64,000 nucleotides of DNA, from NCBI GenBank assembly GCA_016188005.1, contig JACPIQ010000056.1, positions 1-64,000 of the forward strand, read 5' to 3'. Below, piece by piece: positions 18,677-26,574 of the stretch. Under the pieces are notes generated by a model. The model did no database searches. It saw only the letters and a list, made by a program, of their open reading frames with translations, and was not told the DNA's origin. How positions within the stretch are numbered: position 1 is the first letter of the stretch; every line of letters begins with the position of its first letter. The stretch is from Candidatus Rokuibacteriota bacterium. GTDB lineage: Bacteria > Methylomirabilota > Methylomirabilia > Rokubacteriales > CSP1-6. The position numbers and the translations under genes are program-made.

Positions 18677-18946
18677 CTAGCGGCCTGGCATGACCTGAAT
18701 GTTCGTCACGACCTTGCTGCCGTTCTTGTCCTCGTAGCTCACCTTCACGGTCGAGCCGGGCTTGAGGTCGTGGTGGCTCATGCCGCTCGCGAGGGTCAGC
18801 TTCGTCCCGTCCTCGAGGGTCAGGAGGCCGGCCGCCGGATCGACACTCTGGACCTTGCCCTGGATCTCGGCCGCCCCGGCCACAGCGGTCAGGATGACGA
18901 GTGACGCGATGGCAAGCATCAACGCGGTACTCAGGAGCTTCCGCAT
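18677..18946 (-). CDS. DUF1344 periplasmic protein, copy 1
   Basis: 89 residues. Signal peptide MRKLLSTALM...AVAGAA, then the DUF1344 core: EIQGKVQSVDPAAGLLTLED, GTKLTLASG, LKPGSTVKVSYEDKNGSKVV. A perfect AGGAGG lies eight bases before the ATG 18944-18946, so the longer upstream frame is not used. DUF1344 proteins are small exported beta-rich (OB-like) proteins of unknown role. Two more members occur in the next 5 kb, with weaker similarity. Divergent from the protease lipoprotein gene. Confidence 0.85.
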   Translation of the reverse strand: MRKLLSTALMLAIASLVILTAVAGAAEIQGKVQSVDPAAGLLTLEDGTKLTLASGMSHHDLKPGSTVKVSYEDKNGSKVVTNIQVMPGR

Positions 18947-19248
18947 CGGATTCACCTCCTTCCTGGTCAGGGCGCGCGCTGGCGCCCCGAACCGGTGGAA
19001 TGGGGCAGTCGCGTTGCCGACGACACCAGGCAACCGCGATGCCAGGTGGGGATCGTGCGCCAACGCGCGTTGTGGCCGGCAGATGCGCGACGCGCGACGG
19101 CGCGTGCGGGGGCGGAGGTCCGAGGACCGGGAAGGAGTTACACGTCCGGCTCTGTAAGTCCTACCCGGCTGAGGCGGGGCCGCCTGGTGTCGCGCTGGCG
19201 CGTTGCGCAGCGGGGTATGATCATGATGAGGTCTCATTGGAGGTCAAG
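18947..19248. other. 302-bp divergent spacer
   Basis: Contains the leader of the DUF1344 gene to the left and of the protease gene to the right. TATGAT at 19215-19220 could be a -10 box for the protease gene, but no good -35 lies 16-18 bp upstream. Several GCGCG-rich short palindromes are present. No gene is supported. Confidence 0.35.
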
Positions 19249-20040
19249 ATGCCTCGGATGGCAAGCCTCGGGTGGGTCGTGCTGGTCGGTGGGGTGGCGC
19301 TGGGCGGCGTCGCAGGCTGCAGCCTGAGCCGGCTCTGGGAGCCGACGCGCGAGCAGATCCTCGAGCGGATCCTGCCGTCCTCCGTGCAGATCGTGATCGA
19401 GCAGCGGGAAGGGCGGCGCGTCCGCGCCGGCTCGGGGGTGGCCGTCGGCGTGAAACACTCCCCCCGGGGAGCGGACTGCCTCGTGCTGACCAGTGGCCAC
19501 ACGCTGTCCGGTCTCGTCGATCGCGGCGACGTCTACGCGCTCTTCGGGCGCCACAATGGCGCGGGGACCAAGCTACCGGCGGCGGTGCTGGCACATTACG
19601 ATACGCCGGAGCTCGATGTGGCCGTCCTCAGCGTGGGGACCGACCGGTGCGCGCCCGCCCGGGCGGCGTGGCCGCCGACACTCGGGGAGGCGGTCTGGGT
19701 CGTGGCCTTCCCCTGGGGCGGGTACATGACCCTGGCCACCGGCGTGGTGAGTCAGGTCCAGCTCGGGGAGACGCAGGACGGCGGGCGGCCATCGCGCTTC
19801 ATGATCGATGCCCTCGTTGCGTATGGCGCGAGCGGGAGCGGCGTCTATCAGGCGAGCACGGGGCGGCTGCTCGGCATCGTCGAAGGCTATGGCACGGCGC
19901 GGGTCGCCGGGGGGGGCGGTCCCTCCGGCTGGTACATCGACGTGCCCATGCCGGGGCAGACCTTCGTCACGCCCGTCACCGATGTCGAACGTTACCTGCG
20001 GAAAGCTGGCCACCTGGACCTGCTGCTCCGGGACGACTGA
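19249..20040 (+). CDS. Trypsin-like serine protease lipoprotein
   Basis: 263 residues. The signal ends in a lipobox (GGVAGC, Cys24), so it should be anchored to a membrane on the periplasmic face. The chymotrypsin-fold catalytic residues can be placed: His in VLTSGHTL (~84), Asp in PELDVAVLSV (~124), and Ser in YGASGSGVYQ (~195). No PDZ domain follows, unlike DegP. GGAGG lies five bases upstream of ATG 19249, which decides the start over a longer open frame. Likely an envelope protease or a protease-fold sensor; the substrate is unknown. Confidence 0.75.
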   Translation: MPRMASLGWVVLVGGVALGGVAGCSLSRLWEPTREQILERILPSSVQIVIEQREGRRVRAGSGVAVGVKHSPRGADCLVLTSGHTLSGLVDRGDVYALFGRHNGAGTKLPAAVLAHYDTPELDVAVLSVGTDRCAPARAAWPPTLGEAVWVVAFPWGGYMTLATGVVSQVQLGETQDGGRPSRFMIDALVAYGASGSGVYQASTGRLLGIVEGYGTARVAGGGGPSGWYIDVPMPGQTFVTPVTDVERYLRKAGHLDLLLRDD

Positions 20041-20085
20041 GGCGGCCGGCGCGGGCGCTTCCATCGCCGCGCGCAGCACGGCGCA

Positions 20086-21114
20086 TCAATCCCTCCCGGC
20101 CCACGCGGCCCGAGCCGGAACCGCTATGCTGATGCTCTCCCTATGCAGGCGGTGGAGGATCCGCTTGCGCAGCTCGTGCTGTACCCGGTACTGGTCCACG
20201 AACGTCTCGACGTGGTAGCCGACCGTGAAGTCCAGGGAGTACTCACCGAAACCCGGAATGAGACTCACGGATGGAGCGGGGACGGCGAGCAGTCCGGGAA
20301 CGTGCCCGACCGCTCGGGTTGCCTCATCGAGGAGCAGCGCTTCCACGTGGTCGGCATCCACCGAGTACTCCACGCTGACCTTCAGGCCCATCCCCACCCG
20401 GGGCTCGGGGAGGGCGTAGTTCGTGATGGTCGCCCGCGCCACCGCCTGGTTCGGCACGATGATGACGTTGTTCGCGAGCGACCGGATGCGCGTGGAGCGC
20501 CAGCCGACGTCGATCACGAATCCCTCGCCGTTGTCGCCCACCTTGACGTAATCGCCGACCCGGATCGGCCGGTCGGCGAGGAGATGGACGCCGGCGAACA
20601 CGTTCGCCAGCGTGTCCTGGAGGGCCAGGGCGGCCGCCAGCCCCCCGACGCCGAGGGCCGTGAGGATGGGCGTGATCTGGATCCCCAGAGTCGACAGGAG
20701 CACCAGGACGCCCACGATGACCACCGTGGCGCGGGTGATGGTCTGCGCGAGACCGGTCACGGAGCCCCCGAGTGCCCCGCGCTCGACGGCCCGGCCCGCG
20801 AGGCGTCCGGCGAGCCCGGCCACCGCGAGCGTGATCGACAGGATCACGGCGATCTCGAGGAACAGGCGGAGATGGTCGTGCCATCGAGTGGGCAGGGGCG
20901 AGATCTCCTCGAGGACCTCGTTCCCGACGTAGAGGCCCAGGAGGGCGCACCACCAGAGCGATGGCACTCGGATCGCGTCGGCGCCGGCGCTCAGCAGCTC
21001 CGCCTGCGGCGTCCACCGGCGGGTGCCCGCGAGGATGATCCGGCGCAGCGCGAGGGCTGTCACGGTCGCCGCGATGAACGCGCTCGCGGCCCAGAATGCC
21101 GGCCACAGGTTCAT
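20086..21114 (-). CDS. Mechanosensitive ion channel, MscS family
   Basis: 342 residues. Several N-terminal TM helices precede the pore-lining helix and the start of the beta domain: LGVGGLAAALALQDTLANVF, then GVHLLADRPIRVGDYV, GEGFVIDVGWRSTRI, and NNVIIVPNQAV, all MscS hallmarks. Releases solutes on hypo-osmotic shock. Its ATG overlaps the stop of the FBP aldolase/phosphatase gene (ATGA), so it is translated from that transcript. Confidence 0.9.
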   Translation of the reverse strand: MNLWPAFWAASAFIAATVTALALRRIILAGTRRWTPQAELLSAGADAIRVPSLWWCALLGLYVGNEVLEEISPLPTRWHDHLRLFLEIAVILSITLAVAGLAGRLAGRAVERGALGGSVTGLAQTITRATVVIVGVLVLLSTLGIQITPILTALGVGGLAAALALQDTLANVFAGVHLLADRPIRVGDYVKVGDNGEGFVIDVGWRSTRIRSLANNVIIVPNQAVARATITNYALPEPRVGMGLKVSVEYSVDADHVEALLLDEATRAVGHVPGLLAVPAPSVSLIPGFGEYSLDFTVGYHVETFVDQYRVQHELRKRILHRLHRESISIAVPARAAWAGRD

Positions 21115-22343
21115 TCAGCTCCCTCTCTCGTGACCCGCCTTGCTAGCGCCGGTCCGGCGGCGCCTCGCGTCCCTGCCGTCACCACCTCGCGCTTGGCCTG
21201 GCCGGGCTCCCGGCGCATGACGAACTCCAGGTCGAGAATGGCGAGCGCGTCCACGAGGCCGGTGTAGCTCAGCTCGGCGTGGGAGGCCATGGTGGGTCCC
21301 ACGAAGCCCTGGCGCCTCCACTCGTCGGACTTCTGCTGCACTTTCAGCCTCGTGGCGTCCCATGCCGGGTTGCCGAAGATGTCGAGGTATTCACGGCTGA
21401 AGGTTCCGCCCGGATCCATGGAGAATGCCAGGCACGAGACGAGGGGAAGGCAGTAGGGGCCCGCCACGGCGGTGTTGGCCGCGACGGGCATGATGGGCAT
21501 CACGTGAGAGCCCCGACAGTCGCCGGTGACGAAGTGGCCCAGGGTGTAGGGCTCTACGAGCTCCTCCGGCGCGGGGAAGATGCCCTGGGTCCGCACGATG
21601 GCCACCGGGTCGTCCTTGCCCGTGTACTTGCCCGCGATGTTGTGCAGCCGCGTGGCCGACGCCGACACGATTTGCTCGTCCGGCTTGTGGCGCGAGTGGA
21701 TGGACTCGATGGCGAAGCGGTCGGCGTCCTGCAGCAAGCTCGCGACGTCCCATATCCGCTCCGGGACATCCAGCCGGATGACGCGGTCGCCGTCGTGGCC
21801 CTTGTGGTCCATGTCGATGATGGTCACCGTGAATCCCTTGTGCAGTTTGGGGCTCAGCAACAGGCCGCCGTTGTGCATGGGGTCGCAGAAGACGGTGTAG
21901 AGGGGATAGTTGTAGGCGCCGGGTCCGCACTTGTCGGCGGCGAAGACCAGGAAGGCCTCGGCGGGCCGCTCGGGGCTCGCGGGATCACGCTCGAACTCGA
22001 TCTCGGCCACCGCCGGGCCGGCTCCGCGCACGTTTCCCGAAGGGGCATTCACGAGCAGGTCCTGCCCCGCTCCGTACATGCCCGCCCGGCGGGCCTCGTC
22101 AGTGGCCGCGAGGAAGCTGTCCCAGGCGAACCGGTGGACCTCGACCGCCCCGACGCCCCGCCGGTGACTCATGATGATCGCGATGTCATCACCCGTGTGG
22201 GTGACCAGCCCGTCGATCACGAGCTGGCTGCGGCTCGCCGCGCGGAGCCGGTCGCGCACCGCCTCGAGCATGCGCTCGGACGGCTTCGTATGCCCACCGA
22301 TCGACCCTACGTCAGCCTTGATGACCGACAGCGTGATCTTCAC
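21111..22343 (-). CDS. fbp: Archaeal-type bifunctional FBP aldolase/phosphatase (FBPA/P)
   Basis: 410 residues, class V fructose-1,6-bisphosphatase that both condenses triose phosphates and dephosphorylates FBP, giving a one-way gluconeogenic step. Family key residues are in the expected places: Asp11 and His18 (KADVGSIGGHTKPS), Asp52/Asp53 (HTGDDIAII), and the KYTGKDDP segment with Tyr240, the Schiff-base Lys243 and Asp244/Asp245. A ~35-residue C-terminal tail beyond the conserved core is rich in Arg/Ala. GTG start at 22341-22343 with AAGGAGG seven bases upstream. Common in archaea and deep-branching bacteria. Overlaps the MscS gene (ATGA). Confidence 0.93.
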   Translation of the reverse strand: MKITLSVIKADVGSIGGHTKPSERMLEAVRDRLRAASRSQLVIDGLVTHTGDDIAIIMSHRRGVGAVEVHRFAWDSFLAATDEARRAGMYGAGQDLLVNAPSGNVRGAGPAVAEIEFERDPASPERPAEAFLVFAADKCGPGAYNYPLYTVFCDPMHNGGLLLSPKLHKGFTVTIIDMDHKGHDGDRVIRLDVPERIWDVASLLQDADRFAIESIHSRHKPDEQIVSASATRLHNIAGKYTGKDDPVAIVRTQGIFPAPEELVEPYTLGHFVTGDCRGSHVMPIMPVAANTAVAGPYCLPLVSCLAFSMDPGGTFSREYLDIFGNPAWDATRLKVQQKSDEWRRQGFVGPTMASHAELSYTGLVDALAILDLEFVMRREPGQAKREVVTAGTRGAAGPALARRVTREGAE

Positions 22344-22394
22344 TGGGGGCCTCCTTCGGTGCGCGACCGGCGGCCGCGGCAGCTACGAGCGGAT

Positions 22395-22748
22395 CTACCT
22401 CTTCGGCTCCGCCTCCTTGCCGGCAGGCGGCATCTGGCGCGAAGGCGCCTGCTCCGTGCCCGGCTTCATGGAGTCCTTGGCCGCCTGCACCTGGATTGCG
22501 GTCACCATCTTCTGGCCGCCCTGATCCTGGAAGGTCGCTTTCACGCTGGCGCCGGGCTTGAGCTCCTGGCGCGCGACCTTGAGCGTGGCCGGGATCACGA
22601 GCTGGGTGCCGTCCTCGAGGGTGACCAGACGCCCCGCGGGGTCCACGCTCTTGATCTTGCCCTCGATGTCCGCGGCCCACGCCGGTGCCGAGACCAGAAC
22701 GAGCGCCGCGACGAGGCCCAGGGCTGTCACACTCCATCGTCTCCACAT
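22395..22748 (-). CDS. DUF1344-like periplasmic protein, copy 2
   Basis: 117 residues. Signal peptide with cleavage near APAWA-AD, then ADIEGKIKSVDPAGRLVTLE, GTQLVIPAT, LKPGASVKATFQDQGGQKMV and a hydrophilic Pro/Lys-rich tail absent in copy 1. GGGAGG upstream of the ATG at 22746-22748. Same strand as the FBP gene, 51 bp upstream of its GTG, so it may share its transcript. Confidence 0.8.
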   Translation of the reverse strand: MWRRWSVTALGLVAALVLVSAPAWAADIEGKIKSVDPAGRLVTLEDGTQLVIPATLKVARQELKPGASVKATFQDQGGQKMVTAIQVQAAKDSMKPGTEQAPSRQMPPAGKEAEPKR

Positions 22749-22969
22749 GGTCGTTTCCTCCCTATCTTGCTGGTTGGTTCGCGTTCCGGCCGAATGCCGA
22801 ACATCCCTGGGGGCCCGTACAGCAAGGGTCCTGCCAGGGCCCGCCGCGCTGTGCTAGCCCCAAGCAAGTCCGGGCGATAGGGGGAACGAGGCGGGAGACT
22901 GGTGGAGGACAGGGCGACAGCGGGCGGGAGATCTTACACCTTCCCGGAAATACTTACTTGCAGGAACGT

Positions 22970-22999
22970 GGGGGGCGAGCGGTCCACCGCCCGCCCCCC
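22970..22999 (-). terminator. Strong GC hairpin after DUF1344-like copy 3
   Basis: A 14-bp stem (22970-22983 pairing with 22986-22999) with one mismatch and a 2-nt loop lies 15 bp past the end of DUF1344-like copy 3 in its direction of transcription. It lacks a clear T tract, so it may act as a weak terminator or as an RNA 3'-end stabiliser. The rest of the 266-bp gap (22749-23014) shows no gene. Confidence 0.45.
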
Positions 23000-23014
23000 C
23001 TCCCGGGCACCAGA

Positions 23015-23410
23015 CTACTGCGCCTTCGGACGCGGCTGGGGAGCCGCCTCCGGAGGGGGCGCCATCACTTCGATCCGCTTCGCGACGCTCTTGCCTTCCC
23101 GCACCTCGTAGGAGGCTTTGACCTTGGCTCCCTCGCGGATATCTGCGAGCGACGCCTGCCGGCCTTCCAGCTGGATCTGCGTCTCGTCTGTCACCGCGAG
23201 GGTCCTGCCGAAGATGCCCCAGAAACCGGTAGAGAACTGCACCGTTCGTGATGCCGTGTCGATCTTCTTCACGGTCCCTTCCAGCTCGCCCAGCACGGGC
23301 TTCGCAGGTGGACCCTGCTGCGGCGCCGGCTGTAACTGGGCGTGTACGGGCGCCGAGGCAACCACCAGGACCGCCACAACCGAGACCAGGATCATCAGGC
23401 GACGGAGCAT
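23015..23410 (-). CDS. DUF1344-like periplasmic protein, copy 3
   Basis: 131 residues. Signal peptide MLRRLMILVS...APVHAQ; a Pro/Gln-rich linker (residues 27-40); then a core like copies 1 and 2 (LGELEGTVKKIDTASRTVQF, TDETQIQLEG, REGAKVKASYEVREGKSVAK) and a Pro-rich tail. The core is more diverged and carries an insertion (STGFWGIFGRT). AGGAGG upstream of ATG 23408-23410 fixes the start, although the frame is open further upstream inside the permease gene. Role unknown. Confidence 0.75.
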   Translation of the reverse strand: MLRRLMILVSVVAVLVVASAPVHAQLQPAPQQGPPAKPVLGELEGTVKKIDTASRTVQFSTGFWGIFGRTLAVTDETQIQLEGRQASLADIREGAKVKASYEVREGKSVAKRIEVMAPPPEAAPQPRPKAQ

Positions 23411-23550
23411 GATCAGTCCTCCTTTTCTGCCGTCCGTGAGCGCGGCCGCATCTTGCTGTCCCCTGGGAACGCAACGTTCCCCTCTCTCTGCGCAGCAACT
23501 CGCGTGCCAGCCTCGCGCGGAGGCCTTCTGCACATGCGCCGCCTCAAACC

Positions 23551-24321
23551 TCACTCCGGACGGCGGGAGCCGGCGCCCGGAAGCGCGCATGGGGCCTGGC
23601 CCGCGCGGAGCGCGCCGAGGGCGACGGGCTCGCCCTCGACCATCACGGACGCGGGACCGGCCGTGAAGCGCTCGGCCCGCGCCAGCCGGCGCTCCAGGAT
23701 CCGGCTCAGCAGGGAGAGGGAGTAGCAGCAGACGAAGTAGACGATCGCGACGAAGGTGTAGATCTCGTACGAGCGGTAGACGCGGTTGTTCACGTTGTTG
23801 GCCGCCCGGAAGAATTCGGTGACACCGATGATGTAGGCGAGCGAGGTGCCCATGAACAGAGCGACGAAGCGGTTGACCAGCGCCGGCACCATGTTCTTGA
23901 TGGCCTGGGGCAGGATGACGAACCGCATGGCCCGGAGGTAGGTCAACCCACAGGCGCGCGCCGCCTCCATCTGGCCTCGAGGCACCGACTGGATGCCGGC
24001 GCGGATGACCTCGGCCATGTAGCTGGTGTTGAAGGCGATGAGCGCCAGGAGCGCGGCCTTCAGGGGCGTGGTGGGCTGGCCGGTGAGCACCGGCAGCAGG
24101 AAGAAGACCCAGAAGATCACCATGATCAGGGGTATGGTCCGCATGACGTCGACGTAGAGGATGGCGGGCCACCGCAGCCACCGGTAGGGCGACAACCGCA
24201 AGATGGCGAAGGCAGTGCCGGCGGCGAAGCTGCCGACCATGCTGATGGAGGCCAGGATCACCGTCCACTGGAGCCCGGACAGCATGTAGGGCAGGTTCTC
24301 GACGATCACCCCGACGTCCAC
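23551..24321 (-). CDS. Polar amino-acid ABC transporter permease (GltK-like)
   Basis: 256 residues, His/Glu/Gln/Arg/opine-type permease. Several TM helices and the EAA loop that docks on the ATPase: YMAEVIRAGIQSVPRGQMEA followed by ARACGL and VILPQAIKNMVPAL. GTG start at 24319-24321, one base after the stop of the partner permease. A ~35-residue C-terminal tail after the last helix is unusually long (VEGEPVALGALRAGQ), probably a run-on. Last gene of the operon that starts at the GntR regulator. Confidence 0.9.
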   Translation of the reverse strand: MDVGVIVENLPYMLSGLQWTVILASISMVGSFAAGTAFAILRLSPYRWLRWPAILYVDVMRTIPLIMVIFWVFFLLPVLTGQPTTPLKAALLALIAFNTSYMAEVIRAGIQSVPRGQMEAARACGLTYLRAMRFVILPQAIKNMVPALVNRFVALFMGTSLAYIIGVTEFFRAANNVNNRVYRSYEIYTFVAIVYFVCCYSLSLLSRILERRLARAERFTAGPASVMVEGEPVALGALRAGQAPCALPGAGSRRPE

Positions 24322-24322
24322 G

Positions 24323-24979
24323 CTAGCCGATCCTCAGGTCGAGCCGGAGCGCGCGCTCGAGCCGATTCATGCCGAGCACGATCGTGAAGGCGAGCACGAC
24401 ATAGAGCAGGGTGATGGCGGTCGCGGCCTCGAACCCGCGGAAGGTCTGGGACTCGATCTGCTGGGTCTGGAACGTCAGCTCGGTCAGGCTGATGGTCATG
24501 GCGATGGAGGAGTTCTTGATGACGTTGATGAACTCGATGGCGAGCGCCGGCACGATCCGCATGAGGGCCTGGGGGAAGATGACGTGGCGGACCACCTGGT
24601 AGGCGGTCATTCCGAAGGACCGCGCGGCCTCGAACTGGGTGCCGGGAATCGATTGGATCCCGGCGCGCACCACCTCGCCGATGTAGGCACTGGTATAGGC
24701 CGTGAGCCCGAGCAGGGCCGCTGGCCAGGTTTCCAGCCCGACGGCGAAGTACCAGAAGAAGAGCTGCACGATCAGGGGGATGTTGCGGAAGAACTCGACG
24801 TAGGCGGTGAGGGCCCGGCGGAGCCACACGACCTCCGAGCTGCGGCCGAGCCCGACCAGGCTACCCAGGACGAGGCTCGCGGCCATGGCCGCGGCCGACA
24901 GCTCGACGGTCAGGACCAGGCCGTTCCAGAGCAGGTGGCGATAGGTGAGGAGGACGCTCCAGTCGAACTGGTACGCCAT
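24323..24979 (-). CDS. Polar amino-acid ABC transporter permease (GltJ-like)
   Basis: 218 residues, same family as the downstream permease. EAA loop: YIGEVVRAGIQSIPGTQFEA followed by ARSFGM and VIFPQALMRIVPALAIEF. Paired with the GltK-like gene as the heterodimeric membrane channel of an amino-acid importer; the spacing between the two genes is one base. Confidence 0.92.
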   Translation of the reverse strand: MAYQFDWSVLLTYRHLLWNGLVLTVELSAAAMAASLVLGSLVGLGRSSEVVWLRRALTAYVEFFRNIPLIVQLFFWYFAVGLETWPAALLGLTAYTSAYIGEVVRAGIQSIPGTQFEAARSFGMTAYQVVRHVIFPQALMRIVPALAIEFINVIKNSSIAMTISLTELTFQTQQIESQTFRGFEAATAITLLYVVLAFTIVLGMNRLERALRLDLRIG

Positions 24980-25013
24980 CGTCCTGCCGCTGCCGGCCCT
25001 GCCTCAGCCGGGC

Positions 25014-25820
25014 CTAGAGCTTCCAGGGGTAGATCTTGAGCTCCCGATCGGGGTCCACGCCGAAGTGCTTGCGGTGGAGCGCCTTGTAAGTGCCGTCCTC
25101 CCACATCTCGATGAGGGTGAAGTTGATGAAATCGCGCCATGCCGAGTCGTTTTCCCTGACGGCGATGCCCATCGGCGCTTTCGCGGTGGCACCCGGGATC
25201 ACCTGGAGCTCGGGGTGGTCCTTGGCGAAGACATAGAGCGGGACGTCGTCATCGACGTAGGCGTCGGCCTTGCCCTGCTTGACGGCCAGGACGGCCTGGG
25301 GCTTGTCCTGGAACACGAGGACCTTGGCCTTGGGCTGCTCCTGGAGGACCTTTTTCTCCCACGGGGTGCCCTGCGTGAACGTGACGGTCCTTCCGGCCAG
25401 GCTGGCGTAGCCCGTGATGCGCGAGCCCTTCTTGATGAGGAAGCTGCCGCCGCTCACGAAGTACGGGATCGTGAAATCGACCACCTTCTCGCGCTCGAGC
25501 GTGATCGTGAAGCTCGCGGCCAGGACGTCGACGGTGCTGTTCTGGAGCATCGGGATCCGGTTCGCCGAGGTCACCGGCCGCAGGTCCGACTGGACGCCGA
25601 GCTTCTTCGCCAGGTACTGCATGATGTCGATGTCGAACCCGACGACCTTGCCATCCTTGTCGGTGTAGCCGAAGGGCGGGTAGTCGGCCTTGACCCCCGC
25701 GACGAGGGTGCCGCGCTTCTTCACGACCTCGAGCGTGGATTCGGCGGCCGCGAGACCGGTCGCGGTCAGCAGTGTCACCACGGCGAGAGCCATCACGGCG
25801 AGAATGTGGGAACGCTTCAT
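25014..25820 (-). CDS. Amino-acid ABC transporter substrate-binding protein
   Basis: 268 residues, SBP_bac_3 family. Signal peptide 1-26 (ending LAAAES), then the family opening TLEVVKKRGTLVAGVKADYPPFGY, VGFDIDIMQYLAKKLGV, MLQNSTVDVLAASFTITLER followed by EKVVDFTIPYF, and DAYVDDDVPL. Start ATG 25818-25820 after AAAGGAGGAG. Binds a polar amino acid in the periplasm and delivers it to the two permeases; the ligand cannot be read from sequence. The adjacent aminotransferase hints that the ligand is its substrate. Confidence 0.92.
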   Translation of the reverse strand: MKRSHILAVMALAVVTLLTATGLAAAESTLEVVKKRGTLVAGVKADYPPFGYTDKDGKVVGFDIDIMQYLAKKLGVQSDLRPVTSANRIPMLQNSTVDVLAASFTITLEREKVVDFTIPYFVSGGSFLIKKGSRITGYASLAGRTVTFTQGTPWEKKVLQEQPKAKVLVFQDKPQAVLAVKQGKADAYVDDDVPLYVFAKDHPELQVIPGATAKAPMGIAVRENDSAWRDFINFTLIEMWEDGTYKALHRKHFGVDPDRELKIYPWKL

Positions 25821-25845
25821 GACTCCTCCTTTGTGAGCGGTTGCC

Positions 25846-26574
25846 TCAGTGCACCAGGATCTTGCTGAGGAACGCCTGGACGCGCGGATTCGTCGTCCGC
25901 GCGAAGAAGCCAGCGGACGGGGCGTCCTCCGCCACGCGGCCCCCATCGAGGAACACCACGCGGCCGGCCACCCGCCGCGCGAAGCCCATCTCATGGGTGA
26001 CCACCAGCATGGTCATGCCCTCCCGGGCCAGTCCCACGATGACCTCGAGAACCTCGTCGATCATCTCGGGGTCGAGCGCGGAGGTGGGCTCATCGAACAG
26101 GATGATCTTCGGCTCCATGGCCAGCGCGCGCGCGATGGCCACGCGCTGCTGCTGCCCGCCGGAGAGCTGGCTCGGGTAGGCCTCCGCCTTGTCGGGGATC
26201 CCGACCTTGGCGAGGAGCCCGCGGGCGTCCTGCACGGCCCGCGCCCGGGGCTGGCGCCGGACGATCACGGGCGCCAGGGCGATGTTGTCGAGGGCCGTCA
26301 TGTGCGGGTACAGGTTGAAGGCCTGGAAGACCATGCCGATCGAGGCGCGGAGCCGCAGGAGGTCCGTGCCGCGCGCATCGAGGGGGACGCCATCGACGAT
26401 CACGCGGCCCCGCTGCACGGGCTCGAGCCCGTTGACGCAGCGGAGCAGGGTGCTCTTGCCCGAGCCGGAAGGGCCGCAGACCACCACCACCTCGCCGGCC
26501 CGCACCTCGAGGTCGATGCCAGCGAGGACGGGCCGCGTCCCGTACCACTTGCTGACGCCCTGAAACTCGATCAT
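25846..26574 (-). CDS. Amino-acid ABC transporter ATP-binding protein (GlnQ-like)
   Basis: 242 residues. Walker A GPSGSGKSTLLR, signature LSGGQQQRVAIARAL, Walker B IILFDEPTSALDPE and switch His in LVVTHEMGFA are all intact. Energises the import system encoded downstream. Its ATG overlaps the stop of the aminotransferase gene (ATGA). Confidence 0.94.
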   Translation of the reverse strand: MIEFQGVSKWYGTRPVLAGIDLEVRAGEVVVVCGPSGSGKSTLLRCVNGLEPVQRGRVIVDGVPLDARGTDLLRLRASIGMVFQAFNLYPHMTALDNIALAPVIVRRQPRARAVQDARGLLAKVGIPDKAEAYPSQLSGGQQQRVAIARALAMEPKIILFDEPTSALDPEMIDEVLEVIVGLAREGMTMLVVTHEMGFARRVAGRVVFLDGGRVAEDAPSAGFFARTTNPRVQAFLSKILVH

